Assembly: GCF_001894985.1 (NCBI RefSeq)
Contig: NZ_BCXG01000005.1
Span: 124,001-188,000, forward strand
DNA from: Rhodococcus tukisamuensis NBRC 100609
GTDB taxonomy: Bacteria; Actinomycetota; Actinomycetes; Mycobacteriales; Mycobacteriaceae
Length of the DNA: 64,000 nucleotides
Direction of reading: 5' to 3'
Below the pieces are notes generated by a model, which searched no databases, had not been told where the DNA came from, and worked only from the letters and a program-made list of their open reading frames with translations. A program made the translations under genes and the position numbers. Shown piece by piece: positions 46,590 through 56,351 of the stretch. Each line of letters opens with the position of its first letter. Position 1 is the first letter of the stretch.

Positions 46590-47144
46590 ATGACCGCCAG
46601 CCACCGGCACCGTCGCCCCACCGGGGTCCCGTCGACCCCGGCCGCGCCGGTCCCCGCGCGGGACTGGCGGGACCGCACCCGCGTCGAGCATCCGCTCGGC
46701 CACGGCCCGGTCACCCAGCACCTGGTGGTCGGGCTGGACGACCATGGCCCCAGCCACCGCGCGCTCGCCTACGCGATCGAACTCGCCACGTCGCTGAACG
46801 CCCACCTCGACGTGGTGCACGTCGTCGACATCGAGGACATCCCCGTCGACCCCGAGTTGCGGGACTTCGACGAACAGATCCTGGGGCACCTCGACCGGGC
46901 CCGGGCCGAGACCGAACGGCTGATGGCCGCGTGCTCGCAGCGGTGGACCTACCACTGCGCCCGCGGCGATCCGGCGAACCTGCTGCGCACCGTCGCCCGG
47001 GAGAACGACGCAACGATGATCCTCGTCGGCAGTCCCCGCCACCGCATGCTGTCCTGGGTCGAACGACTCCTCGGCACCTCGGTGTCCGGCAGCCTGGTCC
47101 GTCACGGCCACCGGACCGTCGTCGTGGTGCCCGACGCGGCCTGA
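46590..47144 (+). CDS. Universal stress protein (UspA family)
   Basis: A 184-residue single-domain USP with a Pro/Arg-rich N-terminal extension (about 40 residues). Its core has QHLVVGLDDHGPSHRALAYA and the ATMILVGSPRHRMLSWVERLLGTSVSGSLVRH nucleotide-binding stretch (G-x2-G-x9-G(S/T) type), so it probably binds ATP. GGAGG precedes the ATG. The stop is close to that of the convergent acetyltransferase gene. Confidence 0.85.
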   Translation: MTASHRHRRPTGVPSTPAAPVPARDWRDRTRVEHPLGHGPVTQHLVVGLDDHGPSHRALAYAIELATSLNAHLDVVHVVDIEDIPVDPELRDFDEQILGHLDRARAETERLMAACSQRWTYHCARGDPANLLRTVARENDATMILVGSPRHRMLSWVERLLGTSVSGSLVRHGHRTVVVVPDAA

Positions 47145-47171
47145 CCCCGCCCGCGACCGGGGGCGCCCGGG

Positions 47172-49859
47172 CTATCGGAGCCGGCGGGGCCCCAGGTCCA
47201 CCCGGCCGCTCGGCTCCGGGCCGATCCGCACCCGCGCGTCGGTGACAACGGCCCCGGACGCGCTGGCCAGCACCGGTTCGCACACCAGCTCGCGCACCTC
47301 GGGCAGGTCGTCGCCGAGCGCCGAGATCCGCTGCACCAGTTCCACCAGAGCCGCCTTGTCCACGGTCGGCGCGCTGCGGTAACCGGAGAGCAGCGGCGCG
47401 GCCTTGGGCGCGTCGATCAGCTCGGCGGCTTCGTCCTCGGTGACCGGGAGTACCCGGTAGGCCCGGTCGCCCAGCAGGTCCGAGATCACCCCGGCCAGTC
47501 CGAACGAGATCAGCGAGCCGAACGACGGGTCGTCCTGGACCGCGACCACGCAGCCGATGCCCTTGGTCGCCATCTTCTGCACGTGCAGCAGCGGCTCCCC
47601 TGACGCGGCGGCCAGGTCCCGGTACGCGACGCGGACTGAGTCCGCGGTGGTCAGGTCCAGCCGCACACCACCCAGGTCGGGTCGGTGCCGCCACTGCTCG
47701 CCGGTGGCCTTGACGGCGACCGGGAAGCCGAGCGCCTCGGCGGCCGCCACCGCCTCGTCCTCGCCTGTCGCGGCGGCGAACTCGATCACCGGCACGCCGT
47801 AGCAGGCGAGCAGTTCGGCCGCCTCGAAGTCACTGAGCCAGCGCCCTTCCCCGTCGCCGAGCCAGGTGTCCACCAGCCGGGCGGCGCGGTCGGCATCGAT
47901 CCCGCCCGGCCGCACCACCTTCGAGACGGGCCGCGTCTTCCACTGCGCGTAGCGCCAGGCCCGCGCCAACGCGAGTGCCGCCCGCTCGGGGCCGGGATAG
48001 GACGGCACCGAGCCGCGCACCGGGCTTCCGTCCGGCCCGCGCACCGCCAGGAGGTCCGGGATACCCTCGGCGGCAAGGAATGTCGAGACGATCGGCTTGC
48101 TGGTGTCGCACGCTGCCTCACGCAGCGCCTTCGCGTACGGCTCGGCGTCCATCGCCACCGGCGGCACGAACACCGCGATCACCGAGTCCACGTCGTCGGA
48201 GTCGATCGCCGCGGTCACGGCGCCCGCGAACTCCTCGGGGGTCGCCTGGGCACCCAGGTCGACGGGGTCACGCACGTCGAGCCCCTCGCTGCGGGCCGCG
48301 TCGGCCGCCAGGACCCCCAGCGCGGTGGAGTTGCCGACCACCGCCAGCCGGGGTCCGGCCGGCAACGGCTGGTAGCCGAAGATCACGGCGCAGTCGAAGA
48401 GTTGGGCGATGGACCCGACCTGAACCACGCCGGCCTGCTCGAACAGCGCGGACACGATGGAGTCGTCGATCTCCACCCCGGTGGCGGCCAACGCGGGCGG
48501 CACCGCGTGCCGACCGGACTTCACCGCCACGATCGGCTTGTTCCGGGCCACCCGGCGCGCGATCCGGGAGAACTTGCGCGGGTTGCCGAAGCTCTCCAGG
48601 TACAGCAGCACCACCTCGGTCTCCGGGTCGGAGTCCCAGTACTGCAGCAGGTCGTTGCCGGACACGTCGGCGCGGTTGCCCGCGGAGACGAAAGTGGACA
48701 GGCCGAGTCGGCGGCGCGCGGCCTCGTCGAGGATCGCGATGCCGAGGGCACCGGACTGGCAGAAGAAGCCCACCCGGCCGGCCGGCGGCAGCGCCGGCGC
48801 CAGGGTCGCGTTCAGCCGCACCGCCGGGCTGGTGTTCGCCACGCCCAGCGCGTTCGGTCCGACCAACCGCATCCCGTGTGCGCGCGCCGCGTGCACCAGG
48901 CGCCGCTCGGACTGACTGCCGTCGGGACCGGTCTCGCTGAATCCCGCGGACACCACCACCAGCGCCTTGACGCCCTTGGCGAGGCAGTCGTCGAGCACCG
49001 AGTCGATCGCCTCGGCGGGCACCGCGACGACGGCGAGGTCGACGTCGTCGGGAATGTCCCGCACCGACGGGTACGCGCGCACCCCCCGCACGGAGCGGCG
49101 CTCCGCGTTGACCGGGTAGACCGGACCGGAGAAACCGGCGCCGAGGAGGTTGCGCAGCACCGCGTTGCCCACCTTCGCGTCGTCGGTGGACGCGCCGATC
49201 ACCGCCACCGACTGCGGGCTGAGCAGGTTCCGGACGCTGCGCGCCTCCGCCGACCGCTCCCGGGCGTTGCGCACGTTGACCAGCGCCTCGGTGGGGTCGA
49301 TGGCGAACTCGAGTCGCAACACACCGCCGTCGAAGCTGCGGCTCACCTGGTAACCGGCCTCGCGGAACACACTGAGCATGCTGCGGTTCTCGGCCAGCAC
49401 CTCGGCGACGAACATGGTCAGGCCGTTCTCGGCGGCGGCCGCCGCCAGGTGCTCGAGCAGGATCGAGCCGAGCCCGCGGCCCTGGTGCGCGTCGGCCACC
49501 ACGAAGGCGACCTCGGCGGAGTTCCCGTCGCCGACCTCGAGCAACCGCTCGTACCGGCCGACGGCGATGATCTCGTCCCCGAGGACCGCGACGAAGGCGA
49601 CCCGGTTGTGGTGGTCCACGGTGGTGAACCGGACCAGGTCGCGGTTGGACATGGTCGGGTACGGCCCGAAGTAGCGCAGGTACCGCGTCCGCTCGGAAAG
49701 CTTGGCGTGGAAGGCGATCAGCCGGTCGGCGTCGGCCGGGGTGATCGGGCGCAGGTGCACCGCGCCGCCGTCGGTCGCGAGCACGTCGACCACCCAGTGC
49801 GGCGGGAACTGCGCGTGCGCGGCCGGCGTGGCATCGGCGGTGTCGTTCAGGTCAGTCAC
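47172..49859 (-). CDS. GNAT acetyltransferase fused to NDP-forming acyl-CoA synthetase (Pat-like)
   Basis: An 895-residue fusion. Residues about 20-190 are a GNAT domain with the acetyl-CoA loop AHQGRGLGSILLEHL. Then come a CoA-binding domain (VAVIGASTDDAKVGNAVLRN), a succinyl-CoA-ligase-like pair (GFFCQSGALGIAIL; the catalytic His expected in true synthetases is not evident here) and a C-terminal ATP-grasp domain (about 660-890). Salmonella Pat has the same domains in the opposite order and acetylates lysines, inactivating acetyl-CoA synthetase. GTG 49859 is the start; it overlaps acuC by eight bases, so the two are coupled. Confidence 0.88.
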   Translation of the reverse strand: MTDLNDTADATPAAHAQFPPHWVVDVLATDGGAVHLRPITPADADRLIAFHAKLSERTRYLRYFGPYPTMSNRDLVRFTTVDHHNRVAFVAVLGDEIIAVGRYERLLEVGDGNSAEVAFVVADAHQGRGLGSILLEHLAAAAAENGLTMFVAEVLAENRSMLSVFREAGYQVSRSFDGGVLRLEFAIDPTEALVNVRNARERSAEARSVRNLLSPQSVAVIGASTDDAKVGNAVLRNLLGAGFSGPVYPVNAERRSVRGVRAYPSVRDIPDDVDLAVVAVPAEAIDSVLDDCLAKGVKALVVVSAGFSETGPDGSQSERRLVHAARAHGMRLVGPNALGVANTSPAVRLNATLAPALPPAGRVGFFCQSGALGIAILDEAARRRLGLSTFVSAGNRADVSGNDLLQYWDSDPETEVVLLYLESFGNPRKFSRIARRVARNKPIVAVKSGRHAVPPALAATGVEIDDSIVSALFEQAGVVQVGSIAQLFDCAVIFGYQPLPAGPRLAVVGNSTALGVLAADAARSEGLDVRDPVDLGAQATPEEFAGAVTAAIDSDDVDSVIAVFVPPVAMDAEPYAKALREAACDTSKPIVSTFLAAEGIPDLLAVRGPDGSPVRGSVPSYPGPERAALALARAWRYAQWKTRPVSKVVRPGGIDADRAARLVDTWLGDGEGRWLSDFEAAELLACYGVPVIEFAAATGEDEAVAAAEALGFPVAVKATGEQWRHRPDLGGVRLDLTTADSVRVAYRDLAAASGEPLLHVQKMATKGIGCVVAVQDDPSFGSLISFGLAGVISDLLGDRAYRVLPVTEDEAAELIDAPKAAPLLSGYRSAPTVDKAALVELVQRISALGDDLPEVRELVCEPVLASASGAVVTDARVRIGPEPSGRVDLGPRRLR

Positions 49860-51138
49860 GGGGATCCTCCGGATCGAGTCCGAGCAGTGGGAACGTTGCC
49901 CGCCGGGTGGCGATGATGGCCGAGTCCAACCGGACCAGCGCACGGTCGACGCTCTCCACCCCGGTCTCGACGGTGCCGCCGGGACCGTCCCACGGCCGGT
50001 AGTCCCCCGAACTCCCGTCGCTCATCGTCTCGGGCGCGGCCACCTCCGGCGCCAGGCCCGCGACCCGATCGCGCCAGGACCCCGGCACCGCGGTCTGCGG
50101 GTCCAGGTCGCGGTCGAGCGCAGTCGCGATCAGGTGCGTCCAGGCGCGCGGTACCACCCGGATCAGCCCGTAACCGCCGCCGCCGAGGGCGAGCCAGCGT
50201 CCGTCGGCGTAGCGGTCGGCGAGGTCCCGCATCGCCCGGAAGGCCGCCCGCTGGCCGTCGACGGTCAGTGACAGGTCCGCCAGCGGGTCCTCCCGATGGC
50301 TGTCCACACCGCACTGACTGATCACGATCTGCGGCTTGAACGCGGCCACCGCGGCCGGGACCACCGCGTGAAATCCCCTCAGCCACACCGAGTCCACCGT
50401 GCCGGGCAGCACCGGGAGGTTCACCGAGGTGCCCTCGCCCGCACCGGCCCCGACCTCACTCGACCATCCGGTGTTGGGCCACAACGTCGCCGGGTGCTGG
50501 TGGAGCGAGATCGTCAGCACCCGAGGGTCGCCGAGGAACGCGTGCTGCACGCCGTCGCCGTGGTGGGCGTCGACGTCGATGTAGGCGATCCGGTCGAATC
50601 CGTTCTCCAGCAACCAGGAAATGGCGATCGCGGCGTCGTTGTAGACGCAGAACCCGGAGGCGTAGTCGGGCATCGCGTGGTGCATGCCACCGCCGATGCT
50701 CACCGCCCGGCGGGCCCGGCCGGACGCGATCTCCTTGGCCGCCGCCAGCGACCCGCCCGCCAGGATCGCGCTCGCCTCGTGCATCCGCGGGAAGATCGGG
50801 TTGTCCTCGGTGCCGAGCCCGTGTGGCGCCGCGGCGCCGTCGGCCCGGGCGTCGGCCAGCCCCTGCACGGTCCCGTGGCCGGCAGCCTTGACCGCCGCGA
50901 CGTAGGCCGGCGTGTGGATCCGCATCAGGTCACCGTCCGACGCCGCCGCAGGCCGGACCAGTTCCACGCCCTCGATCAGGCCGAGCCCGCGGGCGAGCCC
51001 CATGGTGAGGTCCAGCCGGGTCGGGTTCATCGGGTGGTCTGCGCTCCACCGGTAGTCCAGGTACTCCGGGCTCCACACCACGACGCCGCCGGTCGGCGGC
51101 CGATCCGTGGCGGGAGGGTGAGGGGAATTCAGGGCCAT
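49852..51138 (-). CDS. acuC: AcuC-type protein deacetylase (class I HDAC-like)
   Basis: A 428-residue zinc-dependent deacetylase. The catalytic residues are visible: the His pair H153-H154 in GGGMHHAMPD, the zinc ligands D190 and H192 in YIDVDAHHGDGVQ and D279 in SQCGVDSHREDPL, and the glycine-rich GGGGYGLIRV loop. AcuC removes acetyl groups from acetylated acetyl-CoA synthetase in Bacillus, reversing AcuA. Here it is coupled to a Pat-like acetyltransferase gene, so both sides of the switch are present. Divergent from ideR, with 166 bases between starts. Confidence 0.92.
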   Translation of the reverse strand: MALNSPHPPATDRPPTGGVVVWSPEYLDYRWSADHPMNPTRLDLTMGLARGLGLIEGVELVRPAAASDGDLMRIHTPAYVAAVKAAGHGTVQGLADARADGAAAPHGLGTEDNPIFPRMHEASAILAGGSLAAAKEIASGRARRAVSIGGGMHHAMPDYASGFCVYNDAAIAISWLLENGFDRIAYIDVDAHHGDGVQHAFLGDPRVLTISLHQHPATLWPNTGWSSEVGAGAGEGTSVNLPVLPGTVDSVWLRGFHAVVPAAVAAFKPQIVISQCGVDSHREDPLADLSLTVDGQRAAFRAMRDLADRYADGRWLALGGGGYGLIRVVPRAWTHLIATALDRDLDPQTAVPGSWRDRVAGLAPEVAAPETMSDGSSGDYRPWDGPGGTVETGVESVDRALVRLDSAIIATRRATFPLLGLDPEDPRD

Positions 51139-51304
51139 GGATCCACGCTACGTGCGCACCCTCGCCGGGCGCGAACGGCGGGTCGGGTGGACCGGGGGCG
51201 CCACACCTGGTGGGGTATTCGGCGCGGGGGTGCCCCGACTGTCGGTGCCGAACCGAAAGTGCGGCACAGCCAGGTAGAATCGGCGCAGACGAAGGGGCGT
51301 GAGC

Positions 51305-51991
51305 GTGAAGGATCTTGTCGACACAACGGAGATGTACCTCCGGACGATCTACGACCTCGAGGAGGAAGGCGTAGTTCCGCTGCGGGCGCGTATTGCCGAG
51401 CGGCTCGAGCAGAGTGGCCCGACCGTGAGCCAGACTGTGGCGCGCATGGAGCGCGACGGGCTGCTGCGGGTCGCCGGCGACCGCCATCTCGAACTGACCG
51501 ACCGGGGACGCGACCTCGCGGTCTCCGTGATGCGCAAGCACCGGCTGGCCGAGCGGCTGCTGGTGGACGTGATCGGACTCGAGTGGGACCAGGTGCATGC
51601 CGAGGCGTGCCGCTGGGAGCACGTGATGAGCGAGGACGTCGAGCGGCGCCTGGTGAAGGTGCTCAACAACCCCACCACATCGCCGTACGGCAACCCGATT
51701 CCCGGCCTGGACCAGCTGGGGCTGGACCGTCCCGTGGACAACGTCGAGACGCTGATCCGGCTCACCGACGTGCCGCAGGGCAAGCCGACCGCCGTGGTGG
51801 TCCGCAGGCTCGCCGAGCACGTGCAGTCCGATCCCGACGTGATCGTGCAGCTGCGCGCGGCCGGCGTGGTGCCGGACGCACGCGTCACCGTCGAGCGCAC
51901 GCCGGGCTCGGTGACGATCACGGTGCCCGGGCACGACGGGGTCGAACTCCCCGAGGAGATGGCACACGCAGTCCAGGTCAAGCAGGTCTAG
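51305..51991 (+). CDS. ideR: Iron-dependent repressor
   Basis: A 228-residue DtxR/IdeR protein. Residues match M. tuberculosis IdeR nearly position for position: MKDLVDTTEMYLRTIYDL with the ligand M10, the winged helix SGPTVSQTVARMERDGLL, and AEACRWEHVM bearing the primary ligands C102, E105 and H106; the ancillary site H79/E83/H98 is also in place. An SH3-like C-terminal domain follows. It binds iron boxes when Fe(II) is bound. The GTG at 51305 is used because AAGGGG ends seven bases before it. A GTG at 51299 is too close to that site. galE follows after six bases. Confidence 0.95.
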   Translation: MKDLVDTTEMYLRTIYDLEEEGVVPLRARIAERLEQSGPTVSQTVARMERDGLLRVAGDRHLELTDRGRDLAVSVMRKHRLAERLLVDVIGLEWDQVHAEACRWEHVMSEDVERRLVKVLNNPTTSPYGNPIPGLDQLGLDRPVDNVETLIRLTDVPQGKPTAVVVRRLAEHVQSDPDVIVQLRAAGVVPDARVTVERTPGSVTITVPGHDGVELPEEMAHAVQVKQV

Positions 51992-51997
51992 CGGCCA

Positions 51998-52996
51998 GTG
52001 CGACTTCTCGTCACCGGCGGAGCCGGATACGTAGGCAGTGTGTGCGCGACGGTGCTGATCGAGCGCGGTCACGAGGTGGTGGTGGTCGACGACCTGTCGA
52101 CCGGCAACGCGGACGCGGTCCCCGCGGGCGCACAGTTCGTCGAGGGCGACGTCGGCGAGGTGGCCGCGTCGGTCCTCGGCGACGGTTCGGACGGGCCGCG
52201 GTTCGACGGTGTGCTGCACTTCGCGGCGCAGTCCCTGGTCGGCGAGTCGGTGCTCGAGCCCGAGAAGTACTGGCGCGGAAACGTCGTCACCACTCTCGCG
52301 CTGCTGGAGGCGATCCGGGTCTCCGGCACGCCGCGGTTGGTGTTCTCGTCCACCGCGGCGACGTACGGCGAACCCGACCGCTCCCCGATCACCGAGTCGG
52401 ACCCGACCCGCCCGACCAACCCGTACGGGGCGACCAAGCTGGCGATCGACCACGCGATCACCTCCTACTGCCAGGCGTACGGCCTGGCCGCGACCAGCCT
52501 GCGGTACTTCAACGTCGCGGGGGCCTACCGCGGAGCGGGCGAAAACCGGGTTGTGGAAACACATCTCATCCCGTTGGTGCTGCAGGTGGCGCTCAGGCAG
52601 CGGGACAAGATCTCGGTGTTCGGCACGGACTGGCCGACACCGGACGGCACCGCGGTCCGGGACTACATCCACGTCCTCGACCTGGCCGAGGCGCACCTGC
52701 TCGCGCTGGAGAAGGCGAGCGCCGGCACGCACGGCATCTACAACCTCGGCAGCGGCGCCGGTTTCAGTGTCCGCGAGGTGATCTCGGCATGCCGTCGGGT
52801 GACCGGGCTGCCGATCGCGGCGGAGGACGCGCCGCGTCGCGCGGGCGACCCGGCGGTGCTCGTGGCGTCGAGCGAGCGCGCGATGGCCGAGCTCGGGTGG
52901 CGTCCGGAGCGAACCGACCTCGACGAGATCGTCTCCGATGCATGGACTTTCCTGCAGGAGCTCGGAGACCGTTCGCACTCGGCCCGCCGCGGCTGA
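51998..52996 (+). CDS. galE: UDP-glucose 4-epimerase
   Basis: A 332-residue extended short-chain dehydrogenase: NAD-binding [12 protein letters not shown], the catalytic [10 protein letters not shown] loop and the YxxxK pair in [11 protein letters not shown]. It interconverts UDP-glucose and UDP-galactose, the source of galactan for the cell-wall arabinogalactan. The GTG start is six bases after ideR, so it is in the ideR operon, an arrangement I recall for dtxR-galE in corynebacteria. Its transcript is therefore probably iron-linked only through operon structure. Confidence 0.93.
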   Translation: MRLLVTGGAGYVGSVCATVLIERGHEVVVVDDLSTGNADAVPAGAQFVEGDVGEVAASVLGDGSDGPRFDGVLHFAAQSLVGESVLEPEKYWRGNVVTTLALLEAIRVSGTPRLVFSSTAATYGEPDRSPITESDPTRPTNPYGATKLAIDHAITSYCQAYGLAATSLRYFNVAGAYRGAGENRVVETHLIPLVLQVALRQRDKISVFGTDWPTPDGTAVRDYIHVLDLAEAHLLALEKASAGTHGIYNLGSGAGFSVREVISACRRVTGLPIAAEDAPRRAGDPAVLVASSERAMAELGWRPERTDLDEIVSDAWTFLQELGDRSHSARRG

Positions 52997-53019
52997 GCGC
53001 ACCTGTTCGCAGAAAGGAC

Positions 53020-53072
53020 CTCGGGGGTCGGCGCTGCATGCCATGCTGCCGACCATGGTGCTGACCCCCGAG
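53020..53072 (+). other. Nested inverted repeats over the PI-PLC start
   Basis: CTCGGGGGTC (53020-53029) pairs with GACCCCCGAG (53063-53072), and inside it GGCGCTGCATG with CATGCTGCC forms a second hairpin. The structure covers both candidate start codons (53043, 53055) of the next gene. It could terminate galE or hide the start in the mRNA. Confidence 0.55.
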
Positions 53073-54104
53073 CTCCGCGGCCGAAAAGTGGCCCGCAGAC
53101 ACACCCTGATGCCGCTCGTCGCGGCCACCTTCCTCGCCGCGGCGTCCCTGCTGGTCAGCGCCCCCACCACGGTCGCCATGCCGGCCGGGTCCGCCGGGTC
53201 GTCGACCCTGTCGGCGGGGTCGGACAGCGGACTCGACACCGCCCACGACCCGGACTGGATGGCCGGGCTGCCCGACTCCGCGAGCCTCGCCACCCTCTCG
53301 GTTCCCGGCACCCACGACACCATGACCACGGGCGCATCGGTTCTCGCGCAGACCCAGGATCGCTCGTTGCCGGTGCAACTCGAGGCCGGGGTCCGCGCCC
53401 TGGACATCCGCACCCGGCACTTCCGGGACGCCTTTCCGATTCACCACAGCCTCGAGTACCTCGACGCCAACTTCACCGACGTGGTCCGACAGGCCACCGA
53501 CTTCCTCCGCGCACACCCCACGGAGACGGTGCTGATGCGGATGAAGAGCGAGCACACGGAGGCCGAGAACACCCGCACCTACGAGGACACCCTCGACTGG
53601 TACATCCACGACAACCCGGACACCCGGGACCTGCTCGACACTCACCTGTGGACCCCTCCCGCCGGGTACGACGGCGCCCTCCCCACCCTGGGCGAGACCC
53701 GTGGCAAGCTTGTCATCTTGCAGAACTTCACCACCACAAAGTCTTTCGGCCCCCAGTGGGCCGGTCCGCACACGGACATCCAGGACGACTACCAGCTCGG
53801 CAACCTCGCCGACCTCCCGCAGAAATGGGACGCGGCCCGAGTCCAGTTCGAGCGCGCCGATGTCGGCGCACCGGACACCCTGTTCGTCAACCACCTCAGT
53901 GCCACCGGCGTCCCCGACCCGGTTGCGATGGCGTCCGGCGCAGTGCCCGTCACGATTGCCGCCGGCGCGCCCGGGCACCCCGGGATGAATTCGCGCGCCA
54001 CGGAGTACCTGCAAGCGGGGACCACCGGCCGCACCGGCATCGTGATGGCCGACTTCCCCACCGCCGCACTGGTCGAGGCCGTCATCGCCCACAACTTCAG
54101 CTGA
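53043..54104 (+). CDS. Secreted PI-PLC-like phosphodiesterase
   Basis: A 353-residue protein with a signal peptide (basic RKVARRH, hydrophobic core to about 45) and a PLC-X-type TIM barrel. Catalytic positions by analogy with B. cereus PI-PLC: H91-D92 in PGTHDT, D121 and R123 in DIRTR, and H134/H135 in FPIHHSLEY. It would cleave phosphatidylinositol or related lipids outside the cell; activity is inferred. Starts at ATG 53055 or GTG 53088 are possible. A hairpin covers the first two. The last eight bases overlap the convergent DUF4192 gene. Confidence 0.85.
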   Translation: MLPTMVLTPELRGRKVARRHTLMPLVAATFLAAASLLVSAPTTVAMPAGSAGSSTLSAGSDSGLDTAHDPDWMAGLPDSASLATLSVPGTHDTMTTGASVLAQTQDRSLPVQLEAGVRALDIRTRHFRDAFPIHHSLEYLDANFTDVVRQATDFLRAHPTETVLMRMKSEHTEAENTRTYEDTLDWYIHDNPDTRDLLDTHLWTPPAGYDGALPTLGETRGKLVILQNFTTTKSFGPQWAGPHTDIQDDYQLGNLADLPQKWDAARVQFERADVGAPDTLFVNHLSATGVPDPVAMASGAVPVTIAAGAPGHPGMNSRATEYLQAGTTGRTGIVMADFPTAALVEAVIAHNFS

Positions 54105-55215
54105 CCGGCGGCAACGTCACACCGAGCCGGTCTGCCACGTCGAGACCGGTCCGGGCAAGATCCGTCACCGCTTCCGGCCGCACCCCACGCTGCATGGCCT
54201 CGTCCAGCAGACCCGCCAGCCGGTGCCCCGGGTGCGCGCCGAGCGCCGCCCCCAACGCTATGCCCGCCAGCGGGCCGTCGCCGCGCGCGTAGGCACTGAA
54301 CCCGAACATCGTCGCCGCCTCCGCGCAGTCCGGCGGCGGCAACGCCCGCGCCAGCCGCAGCCACATCCGCTCGGCCGCCGCGGCCTCCTCGGTGAGAGCC
54401 AGCCCCAGCAGGGCGTCGCGGACCGTCGGCACCGCGAGCGCCAGCGCGATCTCCACCAGGTCACGGTCGGCGAACTCTTCCCTCGACTCCGCCCGGGCGA
54501 TCGCGGTCAGGACCGACTCGAGCAGCACGCGGGCAAGTTCGTCGGGCATCTCGCCGGCGGGCGATCCCGCGGCCGCACCCGGCGGCGGGGTCGGCTCCGA
54601 ATCCGCGCGGGCCCGGGCGAGCAGCAGCGCCAACCGCCGCCGACCGTCCTCGCCGTCCGGGCGCAGCACGTCCGCCAGATCCTCGCGGGTGGGGTGGATG
54701 ACACGGCCCTCGAACACGAGGGTCGCGGCCAGTTGGGACGCCCCGGGATCCGGCAGCACACCGCCGTCGCCGTCGCCGCGTCGTCCACACCACGGCGCGC
54801 CCGCCTCCAGCGCCGCCAGCTCGAAGGACTCCCGCAACGGGACGCCGCGCTCGGCGAGGAAGTCCCGCAGCACCTCGAGCAGGTACGCGTGCATCCGGCG
54901 GGCGCCGGCCGAGTCGTCCTCGTCGATCACCACCGCCACGGCGAACTCGAAGTCCTCGCGCCCGCACACCCCGGCGATCCGGTACAGGGGTTCGAGATCG
55001 GGCGGGTCGATCCCGCTGTCGGGCAGGTCGTGACGCATCACGGCCCGCACGGCGCAGCGGCCGCGGTCGCCCACCGCGGCGAAGCCGATCACCACCAGCG
55101 AGCGTTCCGGGCAGAATCCGAGCATCGCCGGGATTGCCGCGATCAGGTCGCCGGGGTCCGTGATCCGGACCGAGCCGGGCATCTCGGGGTGCGGGTTCGG
55201 GTGCATGGTTGCCAT
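54097..55215 (-). CDS. DUF4192 family protein
   Basis: A 372-residue actinobacterial protein with the DUF4192 start RITDPGDLIAAIPAMLGFCPERSLVVIGF and the GPLAGIALGAALGAHPGHRLAGLL end. Two Cys (VCGRED, PWCGRR) are separated by about 70 residues. No catalytic motif is recognised and the function is unknown. The ATG at 55215 (MATMHPNP) is preferred; a longer open frame adds 28 residues, and an ATG at 55206 is also in frame. Confidence 0.82.
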   Translation of the reverse strand: MATMHPNPHPEMPGSVRITDPGDLIAAIPAMLGFCPERSLVVIGFAAVGDRGRCAVRAVMRHDLPDSGIDPPDLEPLYRIAGVCGREDFEFAVAVVIDEDDSAGARRMHAYLLEVLRDFLAERGVPLRESFELAALEAGAPWCGRRGDGDGGVLPDPGASQLAATLVFEGRVIHPTREDLADVLRPDGEDGRRRLALLLARARADSEPTPPPGAAAGSPAGEMPDELARVLLESVLTAIARAESREEFADRDLVEIALALAVPTVRDALLGLALTEEAAAAERMWLRLARALPPPDCAEAATMFGFSAYARGDGPLAGIALGAALGAHPGHRLAGLLDEAMQRGVRPEAVTDLARTGLDVADRLGVTLPPVS

Positions 55216-55347
55216 GCCCCGGACCCTGCCCCGGCCGCCGGCTTCGACCCGGGCCTCGACCTGGGCTTTCAGTTGCCCTGTGGATGAACGGACAGCCATC
55301 CACAGGCGGGTGGACAGGAGGGGCCCGCCGTCAGGCCTCCTGCCCGG

Positions 55348-56037
55348 TCAGGCCTCGGCGTTGACCCGCGCCACGGCCTCGGTGAACACCTGGTCCAGGG
55401 TCGCGGAGTCGGGCACCCCGGCACCGAACGACATGAACGTCGCCGACACCCGCACGTCCCTGACCTGCGCGATCAGCGAGAGCGTCGACTGTGTGACCGT
55501 CTCGGCCCCGGCGCCGGAGGTCACCGTCTGCCGCAACGCCAACGTGTCGTCCGCGTTCAGCGGAGGCGCGGGCACGATCGCGGTCTTCACCGTCGCGGTG
55601 GCCCCGTTCTTGGTGGTGGTCACCTCGAGGCAGTTGCCGATCTCCTTCTCGCGAACGGAGAGCGGGGTCGCGGTCCGCATCAGCTCGACGGAGATGGTGG
55701 CCCGGTTCGCGTTGTCGGTGCCCACGATCATCGCGGTGCCGTCCGCGCTGTAGTCCTGGTTCGGCGGCTTGCACCCCGCCGGGTCCACCTTCGCGCCGGC
55801 CGGGATGCCGCTGAGGTCGGCCGCGGCCTGTGCCACCGCCTGCGACGGCAGCACGATGGCCTCGTACGGGGCCGGGAAGTCGGTCGGCGTCAACAACATC
55901 GAACCGAGCGAGGCGTCGATGGTGGCCGAGTCGCCCGTCTCCGGGGTCGGCGCGGCGACGCCCGCCACGGTCGACGAACACCCGGCGAGGGCCAGGGACG
56001 CGGCGGCGAGACCGGCGACCAGGATGCGGCGAGTCAA
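55348..56037 (-). CDS. DUF5642-type secreted lipoprotein
   Basis: A 229-residue lipoprotein: signal peptide TRRILVAGLAAASLALAGC with lipobox ALAGC, a short disordered linker, then a domain with SMLLTPTDFPAPYEAIVL and, near the end, VRDVRVSATFMSFG, as in the actinobacterial PknH-like sensor / DUF5642 group. Function unknown. The start is TTG 56037, since GGAGG lies seven bases before it. Divergent from the PAC2 gene across 314 bases. Confidence 0.8.
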   Translation of the reverse strand: MTRRILVAGLAAASLALAGCSSTVAGVAAPTPETGDSATIDASLGSMLLTPTDFPAPYEAIVLPSQAVAQAAADLSGIPAGAKVDPAGCKPPNQDYSADGTAMIVGTDNANRATISVELMRTATPLSVREKEIGNCLEVTTTKNGATATVKTAIVPAPPLNADDTLALRQTVTSGAGAETVTQSTLSLIAQVRDVRVSATFMSFGAGVPDSATLDQVFTEAVARVNAEA

Positions 56038-56040
56038 CTT

Positions 56041-56351
56041 CGATCCTCCAGGGTGCAGTGGCACAGCGGTACGAGACACCGGGTTACGCGGTGAACAGCG
56101 GTTCGGGCGTTGGCCGGCGCCGTCAGGAGCCGACACCGACCACTCTGCCACCCCGGCCCCGGCCAGTCGCACAGGCCGGTCACGCGTCGCGGCCGCGCCA
56201 CACCCCAAACCGCCCGTTTCGCTGTGAGCGCAATCCCCTTTCGCCCGGGAATGAACGCGCTGCCGGGATGCTTTCCACCGACAGACGGGTGTGAGCACAT
56301 CGGCGCCTCGTGAGGGACACTGATAGGGAACGAAGAAGCGAAGGGGTCACG
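56041..56351. promoter_or_regulatory. Divergent intergenic region between lipoprotein and PAC2 genes
   Basis: About 310 bases without a gene. The GGAGG of the lipoprotein lies at its left edge and AAGGGG for the PAC2 gene at its right edge. A CTGATAGGG stretch (about 56320) is the only -10-like sequence I notice; no repeat or hairpin stands out. Confidence 0.45.
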
